Assembly (NCBI GenBank): GCA_012103505.1
Contig: WLWP01000001.1
Coordinates: forward strand, 2,604,001 to 2,668,000
Reading direction: 5' to 3'
From: Pseudomonadales bacterium
GTDB lineage: Bacteria > Pseudomonadota > Gammaproteobacteria > Pseudomonadales > Azotimanducaceae
Length of the DNA: 64,000 bases
Shown: positions 7,541 through 16,088 of the stretch, piece by piece
Layout: every line of letters begins with the position of its first letter
Position numbering within the stretch: position 1 is the first letter of the stretch
Translations under genes and position numbers: made by a program
Notes under the pieces: generated by a model
Seen by the model: the letters and a program-made list of their open reading frames with translations, nothing else
What the model was told of the DNA's origin: nothing
Database searches by the model: none

Positions 7541-9619
7541 ATGTACCGTTCGTCCGCCATCGTACTAGTCTTACTCATAACACTAGATGCCAGTCTCGCC
7601 CGCGTCGAAGCTTCAGAATCACCTAGTGAGTCGTATCAGGAAGAGATCGTGGTTACCGCTGACTTCCGAGACACGACGGTGGCCAACCTCCCAGGTAGCG
7701 CTACGGTCATCACACCAAACACAGACGGCACTGTTGTCCATCACTTGGATGAGCTTCTCAGTCGAGCTCCGAACGTAAACTTCGCAAGCGGTGCCTCTAG
7801 GGGGCGGTTCATTCAGATTCGCGGAATTGGTGAAAGAGGCCAATTCAGCACACCCCTAAACTCATCAGTTGGTTTGATCATCGACGGTATCGACATGAGT
7901 GGGGTCGGCACTGCAGCAACGCTCTTTGACGTTCAGCAGGTCGAAGTACTACGCGGTCCCCAAGGCACCCTCTATGGGGCAAACGCACTAGCGGGTCTAA
8001 TCAATGTGGTGACACCAAGCTACACCGACGTGCAAACCGCCAAAGTTCGCCTAGATGCCGGTGACTACGGCACTTTTGGAGCTGGAGGAGTAATTTCTGG
8101 ACCAATCGGCGAAAGTGCTGGCTACCGCATCAGCGCGCAGCGCTATCGCGATGACGGTTTTATCGACAACGAATTCCTTGGGCGAGACAACACTAACAAT
8201 CACGATGAAACGACCTACAGAGGAAAATTTTCGTGGCGGACTGATCTAACAAGTTGGAGCCTTGTTTTTGGACATGTCGACGTCGACAATGGCTACGATG
8301 CTTTCTCTTTAGACAATGATCGCGATACACAATCCGACGAGCCAGGTCACGACCAACAAACTACTGACTACGCCGGTCTTGCCTTGCGCTGGGACTTTTC
8401 TGAGACTACCGAACTGGAAGCTAACGTTAGTTTGTCGCAGACCGACGTTGACTACGGCTATGATGAAGACTGGACGTTTACTGGCTTCGATGCCTTTGGT
8501 TACACCTCAACCGACCGATACGAGCGCGAACGGGATACTGTAACCGCGGAAGTTCGCGCACTGTCAAAGCCTGGACAAGGCTTAGGCAATGGCACATGGG
8601 ACTGGGTTGCTGGTGCTTACTTGTTAGATCAAGAAGTAAGTCTAGCTCGCACCTATACTTTCGACTCGCCCTTCTCTAGCGAATTTGAAATCCAACGACT
8701 AGCTATCTACGGCGAGCTTTCCCGCGAAATTAGCGAACGTTGGCGGCTTAGCCTCGGTGCCCGTGTAGAGCAACATAGCGCAGATTACCAAGACGCACGG
8801 GGCGTCTCATACGACCCGAACGATAACCTCTTCGGAGGACGCATCCTCCTAGAACGCGCCCAAGACGATGGCAGTCTCATCTACACCAGCATCACTCAAG
8901 GTTACAAGTCCGGGGGTTTCAATATTGACGGGACCTTGGCACCAGACTTGCGCGAATTTGATCCAGAGACCCTCTGGAATATCGAACTTGGCTACAAAGC
9001 AAAGTGGTTCGACGAGCGCCTCAAATTACGCACCGCACTTTTTAGAATGGAAAGGGATGACATACAGATCTCGACTTCCACCGAGCGGCCCATCCCAGGT
9101 TTGGCGGCCGTCGAGTTCATCGTCTACACCGGCAACGCAGCTGAAGGCTTCAACCAGGGCGTCGAAGCAGAAATGGAATTTGCAGCTACTGACACCGTAA
9201 CTCTATTCGCAAACATTGGCATTCTGGACTCGGAGTACGAAGACTACACAGATAATAGCGGCCGTAACCTAGATGGTCGGGAACAAGCCCACGCACCGAG
9301 CTATCAGTTTTTCGCTGGTGCAATGTTTCGATTTACAGAAAGTTGGACGGCGCAAATCGAGATTGAGGGCAAAGACGAATTTTTCTTCTCAGCAAGCCAC
9401 GGCACTGAGAGTGATACCTACGAATTAGTGAACGCATCGCTCGCCTACACGAGTAACCGTTGGCAGGCGCGCATTTGGGCTCGCAATCTTACGGATGAGG
9501 ACTACTTTGTGCGTGGGTTCTTTTTTGGCAACGACCCGCGCGATGGTTATACCGCCAGGTCCTTCACTCAACTCGGGGAGCCCGCAAGATTTGGCGTGAG
9601 TTTTGAAATGCAGTTGTAG
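7541..9619 (+). CDS. TonB-dependent receptor under TPP riboswitch control (thiamin-type uptake)
   Basis: A 692-residue outer-membrane beta-barrel receptor. A signal peptide (about residues 1-27), a TonB-box-like EEIVVTA (about 35-41), a plug domain with LRGPQGTLYGANALAGLINVV near 145 and a barrel rich in alternating aromatic residues are all visible. Transport would be energised by TonB-ExbBD. Because its leader is a TPP riboswitch, the likely cargo is thiamin, thiamin pyrophosphate or a pyrimidine or thiazole precursor; this is inference from regulation. No thiamin biosynthesis or inner-membrane thiamin transporter gene is nearby, so the rest of the uptake route must lie elsewhere. Confidence 0.88.
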   Translation: MYRSSAIVLVLLITLDASLARVEASESPSESYQEEIVVTADFRDTTVANLPGSATVITPNTDGTVVHHLDELLSRAPNVNFASGASRGRFIQIRGIGERGQFSTPLNSSVGLIIDGIDMSGVGTAATLFDVQQVEVLRGPQGTLYGANALAGLINVVTPSYTDVQTAKVRLDAGDYGTFGAGGVISGPIGESAGYRISAQRYRDDGFIDNEFLGRDNTNNHDETTYRGKFSWRTDLTSWSLVFGHVDVDNGYDAFSLDNDRDTQSDEPGHDQQTTDYAGLALRWDFSETTELEANVSLSQTDVDYGYDEDWTFTGFDAFGYTSTDRYERERDTVTAEVRALSKPGQGLGNGTWDWVAGAYLLDQEVSLARTYTFDSPFSSEFEIQRLAIYGELSREISERWRLSLGARVEQHSADYQDARGVSYDPNDNLFGGRILLERAQDDGSLIYTSITQGYKSGGFNIDGTLAPDLREFDPETLWNIELGYKAKWFDERLKLRTALFRMERDDIQISTSTERPIPGLAAVEFIVYTGNAAEGFNQGVEAEMEFAATDTVTLFANIGILDSEYEDYTDNSGRNLDGREQAHAPSYQFFAGAMFRFTESWTAQIEIEGKDEFFFSASHGTESDTYELVNASLAYTSNRWQARIWARNLTDEDYFVRGFFFGNDPRDGYTARSFTQLGEPARFGVSFEMQL

Positions 9620-9625
9620 TCGCTC

Positions 9626-10432
9626 CTAAGGAGGCTCACGCAAAAACACAAATTCGTTGCAACCTTTCCCCTGCAATGTTCGCAGGCGGTTCAATTTAAA
9701 TCCAAGGCGAGAAAAGTGCTCGAATATGGCTTCAGGCGTGGCCACTTCAAACGGCCACCCACCTACCCAATCCACCACGTCGTGCCAGCCCGACATACCT
9801 CTCTCTAAATAGTATTCACGCCACCGTTTGAACGGTTGAAGCTTGACTAGATCAATTATCATCGTAAGTCCCCAGGCGTGCCAAAATCCGTAGGCCAACA
9901 AAAACCCTCGCGTCCAGCGACGCTGATTGTAGGTCTGCTTAACCCATGCCCAGCCCCGAGACTTGTAACCCTCATCATTATAAATCGAGATAAACAACTT
10001 ACCGTTGTTCGCGACAAGCGGAGCGACGTTATCTAAGGCACCGTACATGTCACCTGTATGGTGTAAAACCCCCCAGGAGTAAACGACATCCCATTGGCCT
10101 AACGACTCAAGATAGGCATCATCAAGTACTGAACCTCGCTCGATTAGCCATGCTTTATCGTCTGGCAAATACCTACGTCTCAGCTCTTGCGTACAGGTTA
10201 CTGAATCTTCGTCAAAATCGAAGGAGTGAACTTCCGCTCCCAAACGTCTCGCCGCAAGTGAAAACAGGCCACTACCGCACCCAATGTCTAGCAGCCGGAC
10301 ACCATCCAGATCTTGGATCTCCAGGGCATCGCAGAGCGTTTCTTCAGCCAAACGAATTCGTTCTTCATTAACCGTCAGTAAAAAACTTGCCCAGTTCTTG
10401 CCAAACGAAAACCTATCTATCTGGTCGCTCAT
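9626..10432 (-). CDS. class I SAM-dependent methyltransferase
   Basis: A 268-residue Rossmann-fold methyltransferase. Motif I VRLLDIGCGSGLFSLAARR (about residues 44-62), motif II VHSFDFDEDSV, and WDVVYSWGVLHHTGDM (about 113-128) are typical of UbiE/UbiG-type folds. A longer C-terminal part with several Trp residues follows. Its ATG overlaps the stop of the flippase gene by 4 bp, so the two are translationally coupled. The context with a flippase and a glycosyltransferase suggests methylation of a surface glycan or its lipid carrier, but the substrate is not visible. Confidence 0.8.
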   Translation of the reverse strand: MSDQIDRFSFGKNWASFLLTVNEERIRLAEETLCDALEIQDLDGVRLLDIGCGSGLFSLAARRLGAEVHSFDFDEDSVTCTQELRRRYLPDDKAWLIERGSVLDDAYLESLGQWDVVYSWGVLHHTGDMYGALDNVAPLVANNGKLFISIYNDEGYKSRGWAWVKQTYNQRRWTRGFLLAYGFWHAWGLTMIIDLVKLQPFKRWREYYLERGMSGWHDVVDWVGGWPFEVATPEAIFEHFSRLGFKLNRLRTLQGKGCNEFVFLREPP

Positions 10433-11856
10433 GCTGTTGCCTGAAAAATCCGTCTAAGATCAAAACCAAACCACCAAGCTGCAAGCCAAGCAACACCCAA
10501 GCCAACAGGTAACTTGAACAGTAAGCTTTGCCATGCGACTTCCGACCATGGGGCGTTCAGTCCAAGAGCCGATAACCCTACTAGTGCAGCAAAACCGAAC
10601 AGACGGAAAACCTTAAGCCTGAACGGATATAGCCTCGTGGCGTGAATTACAAGCCCTATTGCCATCGTCCCGAAGCTAACTAACTGTGCGGTCGCTGCAC
10701 CAAGTGCTCCAAACTCTGGAATAAGCAGAGCATTTAAACCGACGCATAGAGCAGCTCCCGCTAACCACCAAGGGATCGTCAAGCGGACGTTGTTCGTGAC
10801 TGTAAAGATACTCATCGCTACGTGGCTCACGCCATGAAACATCACCGCGAGACTGATAATTGGTACAATTCCAACGGCTGCGTGATATTCCGGTGCTGCA
10901 AGTAATCGCACGATATCTCCTCCGGCTGCAGCAACCGCGAGCCAGACGACTAACAGCACTGCCAAAATTTGGTCAGCGACTCGACCAAGCTCCACTTGTC
11001 CTGCATCATCGTTTTTCTCTACTTCACGCACAGCCTCAGTTGTCCAAACGGGTAAAACTGCGTTGTTTAGCAACATACCCATAATCGCAACCGTGTAGCA
11101 GACCGAGTAGACGCCAACCGATTCCATTCCGGCATAGGTTGCCAAAAACCATCGATCGAACGAAGACATGACCCAATAGGCTGGCGCTGTCAGTAACGTT
11201 GCAGAACCAACGCTCAAAATTGCAAGACGTTGATCCCTCGATAAACCTGACGGTGTTTGTAAGGTTCGGCCACCTGGCCCACGTAATACTAGCAACGGAA
11301 CCATCCATGTCACTAACATTGCCACAACGAGGGCAAACTCATCCTGCCGCCAAAAAAAGGCGATAGCGATGCTCACGGCTGCGGTCGAAACGGCTGAAAT
11401 CAACGTAGCGATAGAGACCAAACTGTAGCGCTGAGAAAGTCTCGCTCTAACGATTACCATTGTGTAGATAACATTTGCTGCGACTCCCAAAACAACGAAG
11501 TAAACAAGGTAATTTGGAAGCTCTAAATATAAAGACACTTGCGGCCAAACAACCCAGGCAAGCAAAGATGCGATACAAGTTGTGCCTGAAACAAACCTCC
11601 ACACGTAACGCTCTACCCGAACAGGCTCATACTCAGAGGCATTTTGGTAGCTACGGACATAGGAAACATCCATACCTGCTATCGTGATGCAGCTGATCAG
11701 CGCCACAAGCGTGACAACAATAGCAGCAACGCCGTAAGCACTCGGTGCAAGCAAGCTAGTCAGAATTGGCATCGTCACTAGCGACAACATTCGTGCTACG
11801 ACGTTGCTCATCGTTAACAACGATGTACCAGCGGCGACTCTATTTGCTAGCGACAT
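10429..11856 (-). CDS. oligosaccharide flippase / polysaccharide biosynthesis protein (Wzx-like)
   Basis: A 475-residue, very hydrophobic protein with about 12-14 predicted membrane helices and the MOP-superfamily layout of lipid-linked oligosaccharide flippases. The N-terminus (GTSLLTMSNVVARMLSLVTMPILTSLL) is the typical first helix pair of this family. It would move undecaprenyl-linked glycan units across the inner membrane. It lies between a GT4 glycosyltransferase upstream and a methyltransferase downstream, all leftward, forming a small surface-polysaccharide cluster without the polymerase or chain-length regulator. Confidence 0.82.
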   Translation of the reverse strand: MSLANRVAAGTSLLTMSNVVARMLSLVTMPILTSLLAPSAYGVAAIVVTLVALISCITIAGMDVSYVRSYQNASEYEPVRVERYVWRFVSGTTCIASLLAWVVWPQVSLYLELPNYLVYFVVLGVAANVIYTMVIVRARLSQRYSLVSIATLISAVSTAAVSIAIAFFWRQDEFALVVAMLVTWMVPLLVLRGPGGRTLQTPSGLSRDQRLAILSVGSATLLTAPAYWVMSSFDRWFLATYAGMESVGVYSVCYTVAIMGMLLNNAVLPVWTTEAVREVEKNDDAGQVELGRVADQILAVLLVVWLAVAAAGGDIVRLLAAPEYHAAVGIVPIISLAVMFHGVSHVAMSIFTVTNNVRLTIPWWLAGAALCVGLNALLIPEFGALGAATAQLVSFGTMAIGLVIHATRLYPFRLKVFRLFGFAALVGLSALGLNAPWSEVAWQSLLFKLPVGLGVAWLAAWWFGFDLRRIFQATA

Positions 11857-11908
11857 TTCTGTTGCTCAGAGTTTTGGGGAATACTACGCCGCTGACGCTT
11901 CACGCCAC

Positions 11909-13039
11909 TCACACAGCACTCCTGCGCAAAACCTCATACCACAGGTCTGCAACATGCTTCTCCGAAAACCTCTCCGCAACTTGCATAGCGTTCTTGCCAA
12001 ATTGTTGCCGAAGTGATTCTTCATTCATCAGATCCTGCATCTTCTTAGACAGCTGATGGGTGTCGCCCGCCGGTACCAAATACCCATCGACCCCATCCCG
12101 AACAATGTCGCGAGGCCCATTTGGACAGTCGAAACTGACTACTGGGACTCCACTAGCCATTGCTTCAAGTAGTGCATTGGGAAAACCCTCGTAAATCGAG
12201 GACAGCACAAAAATACCAGCCGTCCGCAATATCTGGTCCGGAGCTTCAATGTCACCAACAAAATTAACAGAGTCACCAACGCCAAGTTTTTGCGCAAGCT
12301 TCTCGAGTCGTTCTCTGTCTGGACCATCGCCTACAATAGTTAGGCGCCATTCCCCGCGGTCAACCCTAGCCCAGCTTTCCAGCAACGCCGCCTGACCCTT
12401 TTCCCAAGAGAGTCGCCCAACAGAGACTACCTCCCGAGTTCTATCGTGAAACGGAGCTTGGTTAACAGGTGCCACGCCGTTTGGAACGACTGCTAGGTCC
12501 ATCGAAGGGAACATCTTGGAAAACCAAGCCTGAACTGCTGTGGTTTGGACGACAACCACGGCAGCTTTTCTGTACGCGATTCCACGAAGTAGCTCCCACC
12601 AATACCCTAGCCGTTCCTGTTCCGGATTACTTCGTTCAGACACAATTACCGGTACAGAATTTCCAAACAAGCTAATCAACACCCGCACGTTCAGTTTGTT
12701 GATGAAACAAACAACAATGTCAGGATCGGAATCTAGAATAGTTTTTCGCAATCTAAAGTGGCGTCGAAACAAATCAATGAACCTGGAAACTGCATTGTTT
12801 GACGGCCAGAAGAATGTCGCGGACACGCGTTGAACTCTGACATCGAGCTCGAAATGGTCGGTGATGTCGTCTCGAAGGGAGACCAAAGTGACACTGCAGC
12901 CACGAGAAACCCAATCGTTGACCAATTTTGAAATTACCCGCTCAGCTCCGCCGACTCCGAGAGCTGATACGACAAACGTCACACGTGGATTGATCGACTT
13001 TTCCTTGCACAAGCCAACACCAAGTCTAGTTGATGGCAT
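11909..13039 (-). CDS. glycosyltransferase family 4 protein
   Basis: A 376-residue GT-B fold enzyme. The N-terminal domain begins with VTFVVSALGVGGAERV (about 19-34), the nucleotide-sugar domain has VSVGRLSWEKGQAALLESWA (about 198-217), and the EX7E-type motif is in SSIYEGFPNALLEAMASGVPVV (about 291-312). Such retaining enzymes add a sugar to a lipid-linked glycan. The first 15-18 residues are not typical and no clear ribosome site is seen, so a downstream GTG start is possible. It is 52 bp upstream of the flippase in the same direction. Confidence 0.85.
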   Translation of the reverse strand: MPSTRLGVGLCKEKSINPRVTFVVSALGVGGAERVISKLVNDWVSRGCSVTLVSLRDDITDHFELDVRVQRVSATFFWPSNNAVSRFIDLFRRHFRLRKTILDSDPDIVVCFINKLNVRVLISLFGNSVPVIVSERSNPEQERLGYWWELLRGIAYRKAAVVVVQTTAVQAWFSKMFPSMDLAVVPNGVAPVNQAPFHDRTREVVSVGRLSWEKGQAALLESWARVDRGEWRLTIVGDGPDRERLEKLAQKLGVGDSVNFVGDIEAPDQILRTAGIFVLSSIYEGFPNALLEAMASGVPVVSFDCPNGPRDIVRDGVDGYLVPAGDTHQLSKKMQDLMNEESLRQQFGKNAMQVAERFSEKHVADLWYEVLRRSAV

Positions 13040-13075
13040 CGCACTTAATCGAGAGAATTATTCCGGGCGGACTAC

Positions 13076-14107
13076 CTAGTCATATGGTCCGCGTGGCGCG
13101 GGCGTCGCACCACTCAAGTCTGGACCTTCCTCTTGCCAGCCGTTGAACAGTTGCCGCCCCATCAACTTCGCGAATAGAGGCTCATCGGCATACTTTGCAA
13201 AGACGTCTGGATGACGTTCATCGCCTCGTCTTTCTTGGGTCGCAACATGTGCTCGACAAAAATACGCTGCCAAGTTCACTCGAAGTCCTGGCTCGTCTCG
13301 GCGCCAGCCGCCGTGCCAGGTGTTCCCATGCCAAATCACTGCATCGCCTGGATTCACGTCAAGCGTGACTGCGCCGCGAGGCGGGGCCCATTCAAGTTCA
13401 TCTATCTCTTCCGGTTGCAAACCTGCTTGCATAATCTTAGCGATGGGCTGGCCATCAGCGCGCCAATTTTCATGCAAGTTTGGCTGTCTATTGAGTCGGT
13501 GACTGTTCGGAATCAGCGTCAGCGCCCCTTTGGATGCACTATAGGGCGTCAGCGCATAGTTACAATTTGCCACTTGCGCGACTTCGTTCATACCCATGGC
13601 CGGGCCGTCTGCATGAAAGGCTAGTGGTAAGCCACCGGGACCACGTAAGTGACTTCCCATGGATGACAGCACACAACTCTCACCCAACAAGTAATTCATG
13701 AGCGCGAGTGGTTTGGGTTCGAGCAATATTTCTGGAAACACGTCGTCTTCGAAGAGCAGGTAGTGCTGATACATCATGCCGTTGAATTCACTACCAACAG
13801 CCCTATCCAAACTCAGTTTCTTGCCATCATTCCTCTCAACGTAGGCAAGGATGGCTGAAACAGCCCGATCGATCTGGTCTTTTGAGAGCACGTCCGGAAC
13901 GACAGTGAAGCCCTGTACTTCTAAATCAGCAAGATTCTGGCCTAGGCCCAGTTCTTCAATAGATCGGAGAACTCGCTCGCGCGACCCGTCGCCATTGCTC
14001 AACAGACTGACAGAGCGATCGGTTGTATCTGCCACTCCTTCTGTTCCTCCTGTTCCTCCTGTTCCATCTACGGCACCACTCGTCTTTTGCTCAGCTAATT
14101 CCGCCAT
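13076..14107 (-). CDS. phytanoyl-CoA dioxygenase family protein
   Basis: An Fe(II)/2-oxoglutarate-dependent dioxygenase of the PhyH family, about 343 residues. The HxD pair is in FHADGP (about 190 of the mature numbering) and the distal His in IWHGNTWHGG (about 275), followed by an Arg that would bind 2-oxoglutarate (LRVN). I chose ATG 14107 and not the longer frame to 14191, because AGGGGAG stands 8 nt upstream and the extra residues are Cys/Pro-rich. The N-terminal 50 residues are low complexity (GTGGTGGTEG) encoded by a 9-bp tandem repeat. It is divergent from the Baeyer-Villiger monooxygenase gene and may act on a related substrate. Confidence 0.83.
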   Translation of the reverse strand: MAELAEQKTSGAVDGTGGTGGTEGVADTTDRSVSLLSNGDGSRERVLRSIEELGLGQNLADLEVQGFTVVPDVLSKDQIDRAVSAILAYVERNDGKKLSLDRAVGSEFNGMMYQHYLLFEDDVFPEILLEPKPLALMNYLLGESCVLSSMGSHLRGPGGLPLAFHADGPAMGMNEVAQVANCNYALTPYSASKGALTLIPNSHRLNRQPNLHENWRADGQPIAKIMQAGLQPEEIDELEWAPPRGAVTLDVNPGDAVIWHGNTWHGGWRRDEPGLRVNLAAYFCRAHVATQERRGDERHPDVFAKYADEPLFAKLMGRQLFNGWQEEGPDLSGATPAPRGPYD

Positions 14108-14145
14108 CTTTGACTCCCCTTTACTCAGCCGTTCCCCAGGACAAC

Positions 14146-14161
14146 ATAGGGTATACCCTAT
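14146..14161. promoter_or_regulatory. 16-bp perfect palindrome in a divergent promoter region (operator candidate)
   Basis: ATAGGGTATACCCTAT is identical to its reverse complement over all 16 bases. It lies between the divergent dioxygenase (start 14107) and Baeyer-Villiger monooxygenase (start 14244) genes, 23 bp upstream of the -35 of the rightward promoter. Placement and symmetry fit a dimeric repressor or activator site governing both genes. No regulator gene adjoins it, so the protein that would bind is unknown. Confidence 0.55.
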
Positions 14162-14184
14162 ACAAACGAATGGTAACCCGCCTC

Positions 14185-14212
14185 TGGGCAAGACCGTTTA
14201 TGGACGTATAAT
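14185..14212 (+). promoter_or_regulatory. sigma70-type promoter of the Baeyer-Villiger monooxygenase gene
   Basis: TGGGCA (14185-14190), 16 bp, then a perfect TATAAT (14207-14212). The predicted start point is about 25 nt before the ATG at 14244, and AGGCAGGA stands just before that ATG. Confidence 0.5.
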
Positions 14213-14243
14213 GCGGGGTTTGTATGCAATCTAGGCAGGAACT

Positions 14244-16076
14244 ATGCAAGACGTAATATCGGCGACACTTGGGGAAATCGATTTCGACCCGGATGCTCTA
14301 AAGGCAAAGTACTTGGCCGAACGAGACAAACGTCTTCGTGATGACGCCAACGAGCAGTACATAGAAGTCGCCGGAGACTTTTCAAACTATGTCGACGATC
14401 CTTACGAAAAACGTGTCGAACGAGAACCCCTTAATGACACTGTCGAAATTGCCATCATTGGTGGTGGTTTTGGCGGGCTTTTGCTTGGCGGTCGCCTTCG
14501 CGAAGCAGGATTTAAGGATATACGTGTCATCGAAAAAGGTGGCGACTTCGGTGGAACCTGGTATTGGAATCGATACCCAGGTGCGATGTGTGATGTCGAA
14601 TCTTATTGCTACTTGCCTATGCTCGAAGAATTAGACTACGTCCCTAAAAACAAGTATTCGTTCGCTCCTGAAATCATGGCGCACACCCAGAACATCGCCA
14701 AACACTACGATCTCTATGACAACGCGTGCCTCTCGACGGAAGTAACAGACTTAGCGTGGGACGAAGCTGAGCACTACTGGACAATCAGCACAAATCGGGG
14801 CGATCGAATGCGGGCACGCTACGTCGCAATGGCAAACGGGCCTCTAAATAGACCCAAGCTCCCGGGGATTCCAGGGATCGATTCGTTCAAAGGACACACG
14901 TTTCACACGAGTCGTTGGGACTATGACTACACGGGAGGTGATTCGAACGGTGGGCTAACCAATCTCAAGGACAAGCGCGTCGGCATTATTGGCACAGGTG
15001 CCACTGCCGTTCAGTGTATTCCACATTTGGGTGAGTGGTCTGGAGAGCTAAAGGTTTTCCAACGGACACCCTCCTCAGTCGACGTTCGAGATAACCGCGA
15101 AACCGATCCGCAATGGGCAGAGTCACTACACTCAGGCTGGCAATACGAGCGCATGGATAACTTCAACGTTCTTGTCAGCGGCGGTGATCAAGAAGAAGAC
15201 CTCGTCGCGGATGGTTGGACCGATATCTTTCGTAACTTGACCGGGACTGCGGCAAAACAAGCCTCCAAAAAACTTGGGCGGCGTTTAACCGGTCCTGAAA
15301 AAGGTCACTTAATGCAAATGGCTGACTACCAGAAAATGAACACGGTGCGGTCCCGTGTGGATTCCATAGTGGAGGACGAGGAAGTCGCTGAGTCATTAAA
15401 GCCTTGGTATCGCCAATTTTGTAAGCGCCCTTGTTTCCATGACGAGTACTTACCGACCTTCAATCGAGACAACGTACATCTAATCGATACGCAAGGTCGG
15501 GGCGTGGACGCGATTACAGAAAAAGGTGTCATGGTCGATGGTGTTGAACACGAACTCGACTGTCTGATTTTCGCAACCGGCTTCGAAGTTGGCACAAGCT
15601 ATACACGTCGCGCAGGTTACGACATTGCCGGTAAGAACGGGCAGAAACTAAGCGATAAGTGGGAAAATGGATTAAAGACCCTCCATGGTTTTACGACCCA
15701 TGGTTTTCCAAACTGTTTTTTCCTAGGCTTCACCCAAGCTGCTGTCACCGTCAACGTGCCACACGCGCTCAATGAACAGGCGCAACACATCGCACACATC
15801 ATGAGCGAAGCACGGGAAAGGCAAGTCGACACGATCGAAGCGACTGCAGACGGAGAACAAGCTTGGCTAGACGAAATCAAGCGCACGGCAAACTTTGGCG
15901 AACGTTTTCGCGCCGAGTGCACACCGGGTTACTACAACAACGAAGGTAAGTTGGACAATCCAAACGGTTTCTTCACTAGCGGCTACGGTGGCGGACCGAT
16001 CAAGTTCTTCAGAATTTTGGAGCAGTGGCGAGAATCCGATACCTATGACGGTGTTCAGTTCGGCTCGGATTCCTAA
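14244..16076 (+). CDS. FAD-dependent Baeyer-Villiger monooxygenase (class B flavoprotein)
   Basis: A 610-residue flavoprotein that inserts oxygen next to a ketone, giving an ester or lactone, with NADPH and O2. Visible: FAD-binding GGGFGGLLLGGRL (about 73-85), FGGTWYWNRYPG (about 104-115), the Baeyer-Villiger fingerprint FKGHTFHTSRWD (about 215-226) and the NADPH-binding GTGATAVQ (about 252-259). The N-terminal extension of about 65 residues before the first Rossmann motif resembles the larger members of the family, such as cyclopentadecanone monooxygenase, and not the shorter cyclohexanone type. An SDR follows 12 bp later, suggesting alcohol-to-ketone-to-ester oxidation. Confidence 0.93.
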   Translation: MQDVISATLGEIDFDPDALKAKYLAERDKRLRDDANEQYIEVAGDFSNYVDDPYEKRVEREPLNDTVEIAIIGGGFGGLLLGGRLREAGFKDIRVIEKGGDFGGTWYWNRYPGAMCDVESYCYLPMLEELDYVPKNKYSFAPEIMAHTQNIAKHYDLYDNACLSTEVTDLAWDEAEHYWTISTNRGDRMRARYVAMANGPLNRPKLPGIPGIDSFKGHTFHTSRWDYDYTGGDSNGGLTNLKDKRVGIIGTGATAVQCIPHLGEWSGELKVFQRTPSSVDVRDNRETDPQWAESLHSGWQYERMDNFNVLVSGGDQEEDLVADGWTDIFRNLTGTAAKQASKKLGRRLTGPEKGHLMQMADYQKMNTVRSRVDSIVEDEEVAESLKPWYRQFCKRPCFHDEYLPTFNRDNVHLIDTQGRGVDAITEKGVMVDGVEHELDCLIFATGFEVGTSYTRRAGYDIAGKNGQKLSDKWENGLKTLHGFTTHGFPNCFFLGFTQAAVTVNVPHALNEQAQHIAHIMSEARERQVDTIEATADGEQAWLDEIKRTANFGERFRAECTPGYYNNEGKLDNPNGFFTSGYGGGPIKFFRILEQWRESDTYDGVQFGSDS

Positions 16077-16088
16077 CGAGCGCTTTCG

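Noticed and set aside
14042..14068. 9-bp tandem repeat inside the PhyH gene as a mobile or regulatory repeat
   Set aside because: It is in frame and encodes a simple Gly-Thr linker; nothing suggests more than a low-complexity segment.
14108..14191. Longer N-terminus of the PhyH dioxygenase
   Set aside because: The ATG at 14107 has a good ribosome site, and the extra region contains the palindrome and promoter area.
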